The notes under the pieces are model-generated. The model had not been told where the DNA came from and did no database searches. It saw only the letters and a list, made by a program, of their open reading frames with translations. From UBA1562 sp041653955 (GTDB taxonomy: Bacteria; Omnitrophota; Gorgyraeia; Gygaellales; Profunditerraquicolaceae), in NCBI GenBank assembly GCA_041653955.1, contig JBAZEH010000007.1:1-53466 (forward strand): a stretch of 53,466 bases of DNA. Reading direction: 5' to 3'. Of the stretch, positions 7,872-16,900 are shown one piece after another (positions within the stretch are counted from its first letter, which is position 1; every line of letters starts with the position of its first letter). A program made the translations under genes and the position numbers.

Positions 7872-7901
7872 ATTATACGGACAGTATGCCAAAGGTGTCA
7901 A
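7872..7901 (-). promoter_or_regulatory. Sigma-70 promoter of the polyketide-like operon
   Basis: On the minus strand a perfect TTGACA (-35) and perfect TATAAT (-10) are separated by 18 bp. An A/T-tract region lies just upstream of the -35, as in UP elements. This would be a strong promoter for the ten genes down to position 30, with an untranslated leader of about 80 nt. Confidence 0.85.
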
Positions 7902-7929
7902 TAGTTTTTTAAAAAATAGTGCCCGGGTG

Positions 7930-9144
7930 TTACAAATGAACTATATCCTCTTGGGGATGATAAAGGGAGAGGAAGAGCAGCATATAATCTCTAAGGTGGC
8001 GGGTAAGCAGGTAATTGTTCTTTATATGCTCGCGGCCATTCTCCCCTAACCTTTTTGCGTATGCCGGGCTATGCAAAAGCTGTTTTATGGCAAAGGCAGC
8101 CCCTTCTACGGAATGACAGAGCAGCCCGGAATACTTATGCTTTATCTGAAGAGGTATCCCCCCGACGTTGGAAGCGACTACAGGTTTCCCTTTCCAGAGG
8201 GCTTCCGCAACCGTCAAACCAAAACCTTCCTTAAGTGATTTCTGAATGACAACATCGGAGCCCCTTTGCAGCGCGTTTATCACTATATCATCCTGGGGAA
8301 GGAGCAGGATATGTATATCTTTATCGTGCCTTGCCTTCTCCTGCGTCTCTTCAAGGACCTTGGCGCCCTCCGGATCGTCATCCGCGGTACCGCCGGCGAG
8401 AATAAGGCGGCAGTCTATATATTTTTTTACCTGTTTATAGGCCTCTACTACTCCCAGGGGGTCCTTAAGCCGGTCAAAACGCGATATCTGCGTGAGTATG
8501 GGTTTATCTTTGGGAATATCATATCTTTTCAGGACCTCATCTATCTTTTCTTGCGGCAGCTCTTTATTCTTATCGCTTAAAGGATCGATAGAGGGGGAGA
8601 TCAGGAACTGCCTTATCGGCAGTTTCGGTGAGAAACTCGGAGCCGAAAAAACAGCGGAATCATACCGCGCTATGAAATCCATCAGGAACTGCCATACCTT
8701 CTGGTTTGGGTCCGATACATCTATATGGCAGCGCCATATCCATTTATTCCCGGATTTCTTCTCTACCAGGGCTATCGGCTGCGGGTCATGAATAAAAACT
8801 ATATCACCGCTGGTATCCACCTCTTCTATATTGCGCCGGCTCGTTTCCATAAAGATATCAAAATCGTGCTGCGTTATCTCCTCCAGCCTCCCATGCAGGG
8901 CATTGTGGAACTTTTTGGTCACGTCAAAGAATTGAGCGCCGCCCTTTATTACACCCCAGCGGCTATCCACTCCAAGCTCCCTTAAAAGAGGGTCCATGCG
9001 GTTTAATATCTCCGCAACACCTCCCCCTACCGGGGTAGAGTTTATATGTTGTATGGATTTCCCCTTTAGCTTGTCGGCGATAAGCCGCAGGTCATCTATG
9101 ACGGACTTCCCGGCTATAGGGATATATTCTTCTATCCTGGCCAT
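7930..9144 (-). CDS. treT: Trehalose synthase TreT-like glycosyltransferase (GT4)
   Basis: The N-terminus has the TreT signature HINSTPVGGGVAEIL (about 33-47) and FFDVTKKFHNALHG (72-85). The C-terminal GT-B half has the retaining GT4 motif EGFGLTVAE (Glu306, Glu314) and GGIPLQI. Family enzymes join the glucose of a nucleotide-glucose donor to free glucose, giving trehalose in one reversible step. Length (404) is normal. It is the last gene of the MscS-YggT-OtsA-OtsB-DUF5752 operon, one base after DUF5752, so the cell appears to own two trehalose routes. A related glucosyl acceptor specificity cannot be excluded. Confidence 0.85.
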   Translation of the reverse strand: MARIEEYIPIAGKSVIDDLRLIADKLKGKSIQHINSTPVGGGVAEILNRMDPLLRELGVDSRWGVIKGGAQFFDVTKKFHNALHGRLEEITQHDFDIFMETSRRNIEEVDTSGDIVFIHDPQPIALVEKKSGNKWIWRCHIDVSDPNQKVWQFLMDFIARYDSAVFSAPSFSPKLPIRQFLISPSIDPLSDKNKELPQEKIDEVLKRYDIPKDKPILTQISRFDRLKDPLGVVEAYKQVKKYIDCRLILAGGTADDDPEGAKVLEETQEKARHDKDIHILLLPQDDIVINALQRGSDVVIQKSLKEGFGLTVAEALWKGKPVVASNVGGIPLQIKHKYSGLLCHSVEGAAFAIKQLLHSPAYAKRLGENGREHIKNNYLLTRHLRDYMLLFLSLYHPQEDIVHL

Positions 9145-9145
9145 A

Positions 9146-9817
9146 TTATCTCTTTATGCCCTTCTCAATTATATTCAGGACAACGTTCCTTAGTTCATCA
9201 AGGGTGTAGGTATAAGGATCCAGCTTAGAAATCCTCTCCGCCAGCCCTTTCTCGCCCAGGGAATTGCCTATCCAGTTAGAAAAGTCGTTATTGCCTTTCT
9301 CGAGCCTAAGACGGGACTCAAATATATGGAAATATATAGAATCCATTGTTATCTTCTTTAATACATCAGCGAACTCTTTCAGGTCGTAGACGACATAATT
9401 TGTAGGGATGACAAAACTCATCGACTTCATAAAATGAAACTCTTCGCTGGCCCTGGTGAATTTTAATTTAGCCAGCGGGTTGTTCGCGAGGTACTCTTCT
9501 ATGGTATTTATTATCTTTTCTCTTAGATCGCGTATAGTGGAATATTGTATGGTATCAATACTGGCTAATTTCTCGGAGAGCTCATCTTCCCCGAGGAATT
9601 CGCCTACCCAATAGGCGAAATCATTGGGAGGTTCGGGCGACAGGTACTGATGTTGCTGCAGGAACCTGTGTGTGTGGTGGTAGATGCAGGAACCCGGGAC
9701 CGTTTTGATAAGCCCAAGCAGCTGCCCCAAAGTTGTAGCCCTTAAACCGGTCAGTTCCGATAAATGCAGCCTGGTATAAAACCTGAACGGATATTTGGTC
9801 TTCTTTGATTCCGGCAT
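9146..9817 (-). CDS. DUF5752-type protein of the trehalose operon
   Basis: The 223 residues show two related halves, each with an FHIFESRL- or YHHTHRFL-like segment, a DF-Y/NWIG(E/N)-LGE motif (about 85-97 and 180-190) and a helix DLREKIINTIEEYL or ELRNVVLNIIEKG. I recall this as DUF5752, a family often placed beside TreT-type synthases. It is soluble, has no signal peptide and shows no catalytic motif I recognise. Close spacing to otsB (five bases) and treT (one base) suggests a structural or regulatory helper in trehalose metabolism. The duplicated layout is visible in the sequence; the function is unknown. Confidence 0.7.
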   Translation of the reverse strand: MPESKKTKYPFRFYTRLHLSELTGLRATTLGQLLGLIKTVPGSCIYHHTHRFLQQHQYLSPEPPNDFAYWVGEFLGEDELSEKLASIDTIQYSTIRDLREKIINTIEEYLANNPLAKLKFTRASEEFHFMKSMSFVIPTNYVVYDLKEFADVLKKITMDSIYFHIFESRLRLEKGNNDFSNWIGNSLGEKGLAERISKLDPYTYTLDELRNVVLNIIEKGIKR

Positions 9818-9822
9818 ACTCT

Positions 9823-10620
9823 TTACCTGCTCTTTATTTTTACTATCCTGTTAAGTAATTCAAGGGCCTCTTTGGTGTTTTTCAGGTAATACGCGGCCTG
9901 CGAATTACCGGGTTTGCCGATGAATATGGTCAGCCCTTTCCCCTCTAACACCTCAAAGGCATCCTCATCCGTGATATCATCCCCAGCGTATATGGGTAAT
10001 ATCTTTACGTCTCCCAGGCTCGCCTGCTGCCTCGCCAGAAGCCAAAGCAGTATCTTGCCCTTATCCCATTCTATCGGAGGCCTTATTTCAAGGACTTTCT
10101 TTCCGGGCCTGATCTTTATTTTATTTTTCAACAGATAGAGTATCACTACTTCATGGAAAACAGTCTTTATGTAAGAGACAGCCTCTTTTTTAGCGAGCCT
10201 GAAATGCAGGGTAAGAGAGAGCCCCTTATTCTCTATAAAAACTCCTCTCTCTGAAGAAAGCCTCTCTTTAAGCCTCGCCTCTATATTCCGCAATAAATTC
10301 CCGTATCCGCAGGAGAGGCTGTGTTTAAACCTTATCTTCGGCCCTTCTATCTCCAGGCCGTGGTTGCCGGAATAGATTATATTTTTGATACCGACCCTCT
10401 TGCTGATATCCTCCAGCGCCCTGCCGCTTATGATCGATATTTTGCAATCCCGTATTTTTGATAATCTCTCAAGCGCCTCTCTGGTCTCCACGGGTATACG
10501 CGCATCCTCTGGCCTGTCCACTATGGGAGCCAGCGTGCCGTCATAATCCAGAAAAAGCATCAAATATTTACCTGCGATCTCTTTTCTTACTTTCTCCCAG
10601 TTTTTAAAGAGGTGCTTCAT
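9823..10620 (-). CDS. otsB: Trehalose-6-phosphate phosphatase
   Basis: This HAD-superfamily phosphatase has the catalytic motif DYDGTL (Asp25, Asp27 from the ATG at 10620), a motif II Ser/Gly stretch IISGRALEDI, the TPP-specific GNHGLEIEG and the C-terminal acidic motif YAGDDITDEDAF. It removes phosphate from trehalose 6-phosphate made by the upstream OtsA. A TTG at 10647 would add nine residues and overlap otsA. I prefer the ATG at 10620, which has AGGA just upstream and sits ten bases after the otsA stop. Length about 265 is typical. Confidence 0.92.
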   Translation of the reverse strand: MKHLFKNWEKVRKEIAGKYLMLFLDYDGTLAPIVDRPEDARIPVETREALERLSKIRDCKISIISGRALEDISKRVGIKNIIYSGNHGLEIEGPKIRFKHSLSCGYGNLLRNIEARLKERLSSERGVFIENKGLSLTLHFRLAKKEAVSYIKTVFHEVVILYLLKNKIKIRPGKKVLEIRPPIEWDKGKILLWLLARQQASLGDVKILPIYAGDDITDEDAFEVLEGKGLTIFIGKPGNSQAAYYLKNTKEALELLNRIVKIKSR

Positions 10621-10630
10621 AATATCCTGT

Positions 10631-12109
10631 TTATTCCTTAAACTCAAATTTTAGGAGTTCCGAGATTATCTTGCCTGCCCAGCGGAAAATATTATTCTGC
10701 TGGATTATAAGGCGCATCTTGGCCACGCGTTTCCTGCGTTCATCCTCGGGCATCGTCATAGCAGCGTATATGCCCTCGCTTGACTGCTCCCGGTCATAGG
10801 GATTGATCAATACCGCGTCCGCTAACTCCCTGGCCGCGCCCGTAAACTGGCTTAAGACGAGCATACCGCTTTCATCCGAACGGCTGGATAAAAACTCTTT
10901 TGCCACAAGGTTCATCCCGTCATGCAGAGAGCTTACGATGCATATATCCCCAAGGCGGTAAAAAGCCAGAAGCTCCAGAAAAGACAAATGCCTCCGAACA
11001 AGGATAACCGGTTTCCAGCCTTCAGTAGAATGCCTCCAATTTATCTCCTCTACCAAGGCGTTGATCTCATCGTTAAGGGCTTTATATTTAGGTATATGTA
11101 TACGGCTGATCTCGCCCATTTGCAGGAAGACGAATTTCTCCTTAAGCTCCGGGTGATTCTTAAGCAGCGAATCTATTGCGAGCAGCCTCTCAGGGATACC
11201 CTTGGTATAATCTATACGGTCAAGCCCAAGTAATACCTTAAGTCCTGAAAGCCGGAACTCTTCAGCCAGCAATTCCCGCGCTTTTAATACCGCATCCGAA
11301 GCGGCAAGCTCATTTACCCCCTCAAAATCCACGCTGATAGGATAAGGCCTGACTAAAGTCTCGTGCTCCTGGCGGATTATAGAGAAGCGCTCGCGGTCGA
11401 TCTTGCTCTCTATCTCCCGGTCCACAGCGTCAAGGAAATTATCGCGGTGATAACGTATATGGAAACCCAGCAGGTCGTTAGCTAACAACCCTTCCAGTAT
11501 CTCATTTTTCTGCGGGCATATCCTGAAAGTTTCGGAATTCGGCCATGGTATATGCCAAAAATGCGCTACGATCAGCTGGTCCGGGGCCATCTCCTTCAGG
11601 AACCTGGGAAGGAGGCAAAGGTGATAATCCTGTATCCAGACAAACGCTTTCCTGCCCTGTAGTTCATCGATCACCGCCCTGGCAAATTTCTTGTTTACCT
11701 GCACGTAATACCGCCAATCCTCTTCCCTGAATGCCGGGCGCTGGAATGCCATATGGCATAGAGGCCATAGCGCCTCATTTGAATACCCGTAATAATACCC
11801 GTTCTCCTCCTCCTTGGAGAGCCAGACGCGTTTTAACGTATAAGTGGGCTTCTCCGGAGGGACTTTTATCTTTCCGTCGGTATCGGTAACCTTGTGGTCC
11901 GCGTCTCCGTTGCCGAAAGCGACCCATATCCCGTTACAGGCCTGCATGACCGGGTCAAGCGCGGTTATCACCCCTCCTGCCCCGCGCTGGTATTCTATTT
12001 TACCTTTCTTGAATATATGGACATACGGCTGCCTGTTGGAGACGACTACGAACATATAATCGCCCATCTTCTCCTTGATCAGGTCCTGCAGGTCCTTCTT
12101 TGTCCACAT
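10631..12109 (-). CDS. otsA: Trehalose-6-phosphate synthase (GT20)
   Basis: The GT20 features are present: RGAGGVITALDPVM (about 42-55), the catalytic region VWIQDYHL with Asp161, HIPWPNSETFRICP for the acceptor, GLDRIDYTKGIPERL for nucleotide-sugar binding, and the C-terminal SLHDGMNLVAKEFL. It transfers glucose from UDP- or ADP-glucose to glucose 6-phosphate. The start has a good Shine-Dalgarno (AAGGA, seven bases). It lies between yggT and otsB in one transcription unit. Glucosylglycerol-phosphate synthase is a close relative, but the following OtsB-type phosphatase supports trehalose. Confidence 0.93.
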   Translation of the reverse strand: MWTKKDLQDLIKEKMGDYMFVVVSNRQPYVHIFKKGKIEYQRGAGGVITALDPVMQACNGIWVAFGNGDADHKVTDTDGKIKVPPEKPTYTLKRVWLSKEEENGYYYGYSNEALWPLCHMAFQRPAFREEDWRYYVQVNKKFARAVIDELQGRKAFVWIQDYHLCLLPRFLKEMAPDQLIVAHFWHIPWPNSETFRICPQKNEILEGLLANDLLGFHIRYHRDNFLDAVDREIESKIDRERFSIIRQEHETLVRPYPISVDFEGVNELAASDAVLKARELLAEEFRLSGLKVLLGLDRIDYTKGIPERLLAIDSLLKNHPELKEKFVFLQMGEISRIHIPKYKALNDEINALVEEINWRHSTEGWKPVILVRRHLSFLELLAFYRLGDICIVSSLHDGMNLVAKEFLSSRSDESGMLVLSQFTGAARELADAVLINPYDREQSSEGIYAAMTMPEDERRKRVAKMRLIIQQNNIFRWAGKIISELLKFEFKE

Positions 12110-12125
12110 GTCATTATCCTTTCTA

Positions 12126-12425
12126 TCAAAGGCGCATACTTATCTCTATGAGGGTCTTCACCAGAAATGACTTCAGGAATATTATCGCCAAAAATGCTAT
12201 TATCGGAGAGATATCTATGCCTAAGTGAAGCGCCGCGGGCAGCATCTTCCTTATAGGGTAAAGTATGGGTTCAGTAGTTTTATATAAAAACTGGACTACG
12301 GGGTTATAAGGGTCGGGGCTCACCCAGCTGATAAGGGCGCGGATAAGTATGAGCCAATATAATAACGTCAATAAGATATCCGATATCCTGGCCAGCGCTA
12401 TCAACAGATTAGACAAGATAAACAT
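12126..12425 (-). CDS. YggT-family membrane protein
   Basis: The 99-residue protein has two hydrophobic segments (about 1-30 and 65-90) around the family core LIRALISWVSPDPYNPVVQFLYKTTEPILYPIR, seen here as ISWVSPDPYNP and TEPILYPIR. YggT proteins are small inner-membrane proteins linked to osmotic stress tolerance and, in several lineages, to division or envelope functions. It sits five bases after the MscS-type channel gene and just before otsA, which agrees with an osmoadaptation role. Confidence 0.88.
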   Translation of the reverse strand: MFILSNLLIALARISDILLTLLYWLILIRALISWVSPDPYNPVVQFLYKTTEPILYPIRKMLPAALHLGIDISPIIAFLAIIFLKSFLVKTLIEISMRL

Positions 12426-12430
12426 AACCT

Positions 12431-13486
12431 TTATTTCTCCTGTTCGTAATTTATCGCCCTGATCGGAAATGGTATAACAATACCCTCTTTTGCATAACGC
12501 TCCTGCAGCCTCTTCACGAATTCATGCTTTATCAGGTATTGGTCAACGAACTCCTTCGCCCTTAGGATTACGGTAAAATCAATACTTGAACTGTTAAAAG
12601 TATTATACCTGATAAAAGGATCAAAGCCCGGGACACCCCCTAAAACATCCTTCATCACTTCCTTGCCTACCTCACAGGTAATCTTTTCTACTTTCTTCAG
12701 GTCGCTCTTATAATGCACGCCTACATTTATAAGCACTGCCATCTCCTTGTCCGGAAGATAATAGTTGGTAACGATAACCTTGGTCAATTTCTCGTTAGGG
12801 ACCAGGATCACGTTATTGGGCAACATCCTTATCTTGGTCGTGCGCCAGGTGATATCCGTGACATACCCCTCTTCTCCGGAATCAAGTTTTATATAATCCC
12901 CTACCCTTATCTGCCTCGCCATAATGATATGGAATCCGGAGAACAGGTTAGAGAGCGTGTCCTGTAATGCCAGCGCCACGGCAAGCCCTCCTATCCCCAG
13001 AGTAGCCAGCATAGGTGTTATTGATATACCCAGGCCGCTTAAAATAACCAGGATACCTACGCAGAAGATAATGATACGGCTTATATTCTCGGTAAGCGAG
13101 GTCACCGGGAGGGCTGTCTCTATCTTGCTGGAATATATCCTTATTAGCCTTGCGGATATATTCGCAAGGGCCAAGGTCACGGAAAAGATCCCCAGCACAA
13201 GCAGGACTTTATCGGCTATACTGATGATCTCCTGGGGCAGTTCTGATGACCCCAGGGCAAAATAAATACCTAATATCAGGAACCATATGATAAAGGGGCC
13301 TTTTATCGCAACGATGATCGCGTCATCAACCTGGCTTTTGGTGTTCCTGGACCACAGGATAAGCCTGCGAAAGATCACCTTACGCAATATATATCCTAAG
13401 AGTATAGTTACCAATAAGATTGAAGCCGGAAAAAATATCCCTAACAATCTTTGCCCTGAAAAAGTAAAACCAAAACATTGAGGCAT
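12431..13486 (-). CDS. Small-conductance mechanosensitive channel (MscS family)
   Basis: Several N-terminal membrane helices (to about 165) are followed by the pore-lining TM3 with small residues, IGGLAVALALQDTLSNLFSG, and the beta domain RVGDYIKLDSGEEGYVTDITWRTT, then a C-terminal alpha/beta domain. This is the MscS architecture at 351 residues, longer than E. coli MscS (286) by extra N-terminal helices. It would release solutes on hypo-osmotic shock and is the first gene of the trehalose operon, a logical pairing of solute synthesis and release. The ATG has AAAGGAG eight bases upstream, directly after a terminator-like hairpin in the leader. Confidence 0.92.
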   Translation of the reverse strand: MPQCFGFTFSGQRLLGIFFPASILLVTILLGYILRKVIFRRLILWSRNTKSQVDDAIIVAIKGPFIIWFLILGIYFALGSSELPQEIISIADKVLLVLGIFSVTLALANISARLIRIYSSKIETALPVTSLTENISRIIIFCVGILVILSGLGISITPMLATLGIGGLAVALALQDTLSNLFSGFHIIMARQIRVGDYIKLDSGEEGYVTDITWRTTKIRMLPNNVILVPNEKLTKVIVTNYYLPDKEMAVLINVGVHYKSDLKKVEKITCEVGKEVMKDVLGGVPGFDPFIRYNTFNSSSIDFTVILRAKEFVDQYLIKHEFVKRLQERYAKEGIVIPFPIRAINYEQEK

Positions 13487-13510
13487 ATATTAACTCCTTT
13501 GCTTATAGAA

Positions 13511-13546
13511 CAAAAATCCGCCACCTGATAAACTTAAAGATGGCGG
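13511..13546 (-). terminator. Terminator-like hairpin in the mscS leader
   Basis: On the minus strand CCGCCA/TGGCGG arms enclose a 17-nt loop and are followed by ATTTTTGTT. It lies between the predicted promoter and the mscS start, about 25 bases before the ATG, so it would attenuate the whole trehalose operon unless it is bypassed. It could also end a separate short RNA. Confidence 0.6.
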
Positions 13547-13607
13547 CCCGAAAAACGAAAATAGGCTTATTACGCGGGTATCCCCGGACCCCCCCAGGGT
13601 TATTTTT

Positions 13608-13636
13608 ATTATACCTGAATTTCGGGAAAAACGCAA
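13608..13636 (-). promoter_or_regulatory. Promoter of the mscS-trehalose operon
   Basis: A perfect TATAAT lies 17 bp from TTGCGT on the minus strand. The predicted transcript has a G/C-rich leader of roughly 115 nt including CCGGGGATACCCG-type pairing and the terminator-like hairpin before the mscS start. Confidence 0.65.
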
Positions 13637-13683
13637 CCTTTTCTCAGGGAAATTTCCGGGCGGGGATAATCAGGAAGGAACTT

Positions 13684-13977
13684 TCAAGTAGTTTCTTCTA
13701 CAGGCAGGAGAAATGCCTTGACCCCTTCTTTGCCTATTTTATCGCGCATCTCTCTGACACAAGAGATCAGTTGACGGGCCTTCTCCTCTTCGCAGGCAAT
13801 ATACAGTATATTATTCTTACCCGGCCAGATATCAGTCCCTAAATGGGCTCCGGAAACCGCCCCTTTGCCGAATACGCCGGCAACCTTGGTATAGCTCTCT
13901 AATCCGCAGGAAGACAAAACCTCCATTACCTCGGTATCTACAGCCTCATTATAGGATATCATTACCATCTTATTCAT
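13684..13977 (-). CDS. PII-like protein associated with the RND transporter
   Basis: The 97-residue alpha/beta protein (MVMISYNEAVDTEVMEVL, then GKGAVSGAHLGTDIWPGKNNILYIACEEEKA, then a C-terminal helix) resembles small PII-superfamily proteins (DUF3240 or PG0541 type) encoded next to RND pumps. The T-loop-like middle part, rich in Gly, may bind a metal or nucleotide. Its start overlaps the pump gene stop as ATGA, so it is co-translated with the permease. A sensor that modulates pump activity is the likely role, by analogy with other transporter-linked PII-like proteins; the ligand is unknown. Confidence 0.75.
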   Translation of the reverse strand: MNKMVMISYNEAVDTEVMEVLSSCGLESYTKVAGVFGKGAVSGAHLGTDIWPGKNNILYIACEEEKARQLISCVREMRDKIGKEGVKAFLLPVEETT

Positions 13978-16900
13978 CCCTTCTTACCCCCGTTCTTCTT
14001 GACCCTTGTTTCCATTACAGAATAAAGCGTAGGCACAAATAACATGGTGACTAAAGTAGATACGGCTAATCCTCCGATCATAGTTATGCCTAACGGCTGC
14101 CATACCTCAGAGCCTTCACCCCTGGATAGCGCCAAAGGCAGAAGGGCCGCCATCGTAGTGATCGTAGTCATCAAGACGGGCCTTAAGCGCTCTTTACCTC
14201 CGAGGGTAACTGCTTCCAATATAGGATGGCCTCTGGCACGCAATATATTTATATAACTTATAAGCACTATGGCATTATTGACTACGATACCCATAAGCAT
14301 GATTATGCCGAGAAAACTGATAACGCTTAAGGTCGTGCCGGTCAGCAAAAATGCCAGGAATACTCCGCTGAAAGTAAAAGGGACCGCGAACATAACGATA
14401 AAAGGGTCCAGGAGTGATTCAAACTGGGCAGCCATTACCATATACACTAAAGCCAGGCCAAGCATAAGCAAAAGGGCCAAGTCCTTGAAGGCCTTAGCCT
14501 GTTCCTCCGCTTCACCTCCGAAATTCAACATAATATCCCCGGGGATCACGATCTTACCCAGTTCCTTCCTGATATCTTCTCTGACTTTTCCGGCTGAACG
14601 ATTGAACACGTTGCATTCAACCCTCACTACCCTCTCACGGTTCTGGCGCTCTATCTCAACCGGCCCTGCCACTTCATATACGCTGGCAAAATTAATGAGA
14701 CGCACCTGCTTTCCTGTAACCGGAGAAACAAGCGCCAGGCTCTCAATATCTTCTATCTTTGAACGCGATCCTTCCTCAAGCCTGACATAAATATCATATG
14801 TTTCCCCCTTTTCCCGGTATTTACTGGCTGTTGAACCTTCTATAAAGGTCTTGATACTGGAGGCAACGGTGTTCATGTTCAGGCCCATCCTGGCCGCTTT
14901 CTCCCTGTCTACGGCTATCCTTAATTCCGGGCGGTTTATCTCCCTTGAAATACTCGCATCTACCGCCCCCGGGATATTCTCCACAATCTCTTTTATCTTC
15001 TCCGCCAAGGCATTGGTCTCTATAAACGAGTGCCCGATGATCTCAAGCTGTATCGCCTTTCCGCCCATTCCGGTGATCATCCTGCCTATAGGATTACCCG
15101 TAGTAATATCCACCTTCAATACGCCGGGTATTCGCCTGATCTGCTCCCTGAACACCTGGCCTACTTCAAATACAGAACGTTTTCTCTCATCTTTAGGGAT
15201 AAGTTTCGCGCCCGCGGCGATAATATGTTCACCGGACTGCCCGCCCATAGCCCTGCCGGCTCCGGCTACGGTCCCGGGCCTGGCAAAAATAAACTTCGCC
15301 TCGGGTATATATTTCTCCACAATATCTTCTATTCTTTTAGCTACCTTGTCTGTCTCTTCCAGCCTTGTGCCTAAGGCGAGATTGACGGTAGCGCGGATAT
15401 CTCCGGTATCCTCTTCGGGAATAAATTCATTGCCGATAAAACGGGTAGCAAACAAGCTGAGCATGAACACCCCGAGAAAACCGAAGATGATCATCTTCTT
15501 ATGCCCCAGGCAAAATGCGAGCGCTCCGGAGTAAAACTCTTCCGCGTCCTTAAACCATCTCTCTGATATATCATATAACCTTTTAAACGCAGCCTTAGAG
15601 CGGCCCCCCGGCTCTTTGGCCTTAGAAGGGAGCTTGATATTAAGAAACTTTGAACAAAGCATAGGGGTAAAAGTTACCGCGGTAAAAAGGGAAGCCAGAA
15701 GGGTCACGGTAACAATAACAGCCAGCTCTCCAAACATTATGCCGACCAGCCCGCCGACTAACATCATGGGAAGGAATATAACTACGGTAGTTAGGGTAGA
15801 AGCCCCTATGGCAAGCAACATCTCCGAGGCCCCGAAGATAGCGGCTTCATGCGGCCTCTGCCCCCGGTCAAAATGACGGTAAACATTATCCACTATGACA
15901 ATAGCGTTATCCACTACCATCCCGCAGGCTATCGCCAGGGAAGAGAGGCTTATGGTATTTATCGTACTGCCGCTTAAGAACAGGTATATAAAAGCGATCA
16001 GGAGCGAAAAGGGTATTGTCAGGGCGATGATCAGGCTGCTTTTGAACTGCCGCAGGAAAAACCAAACCACCAGGATAACAAATAATATCCCGAACCACAG
16101 CGCCGAAGTCAACGAATTCAGCGCGTTTATAATATCCTGCGAGCTGTCAAATATATTGACCATACGTATATCGGAAGGAAGGTTCTTCTCAAGGGTTTTT
16201 AACCTTTCCTTGACACGGTTCGCAACTTCTACGGTATTAACCCCGGTTTGTTTCTGGATAGACATCAAAAGGCCCTGCCGCCTGTTGATCCTGACCTTCA
16301 TGGTTACCTCTTTGAAGCTATCCTCTATCTTTGCCACATCCTTCAGATAAACAGACCTGCCGTCGCGCTTGCCAAGGATGATCAGGCGCATCTCATCGGG
16401 AGAGGCAAACTCTCCCGGCAGGCGCAATAGATAATCCGTAAGCCCTGACTTTAAACTGCCTAAAGGCTGGGTGATATTCTCCTGGTTGATCGCGCTTTCT
16501 ATATCCGATACGGAGAATCCATACCCCTCAAGGCGCTCCCTGTTTATCCAGACATTTATCTGCCTTTCCAGCCCCCCGTATAGCTGCACTGTGCCAACCC
16601 CGGGGATCTGCCTGAGCGCGTCCCCCACTCTTTCATCTATTATATCGTATAGTTCAGGATAAGATTGTTCCGCGGTTATCCCGGCGAACAGGATCGGGGT
16701 CATCGCAGTATTGAACTTGAAAATATAGGGATTATCCATCTCGTCGGGGATATCGGGGAGGAAACGCTTGGCGAGTTCAATACGGTCGCGGATATCATTA
16801 GATGCCTCATCAAGGTTCGTCCCCCAATTGAATTTCAGGGTTATTAAAGAGACGCCCTCTAAGGAACGGGAGGTAAGTTTATCCAGACCCGGGGTAGTCG

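Noticed and set aside
13486..13640. Known riboswitch (cyclic di-GMP, ydaO, ZTP, SAM or fluoride) in the mscS leader
   Set aside because: None of the consensus core sequences I know fits. Only a promoter and a terminator-like hairpin are supported.
14851..15534. Plus-strand frame opposite the RND pump (227 codons)
   Set aside because: It is antisense to a well-conserved pump, has no motif and no ribosome site, and its composition follows the reverse complement.
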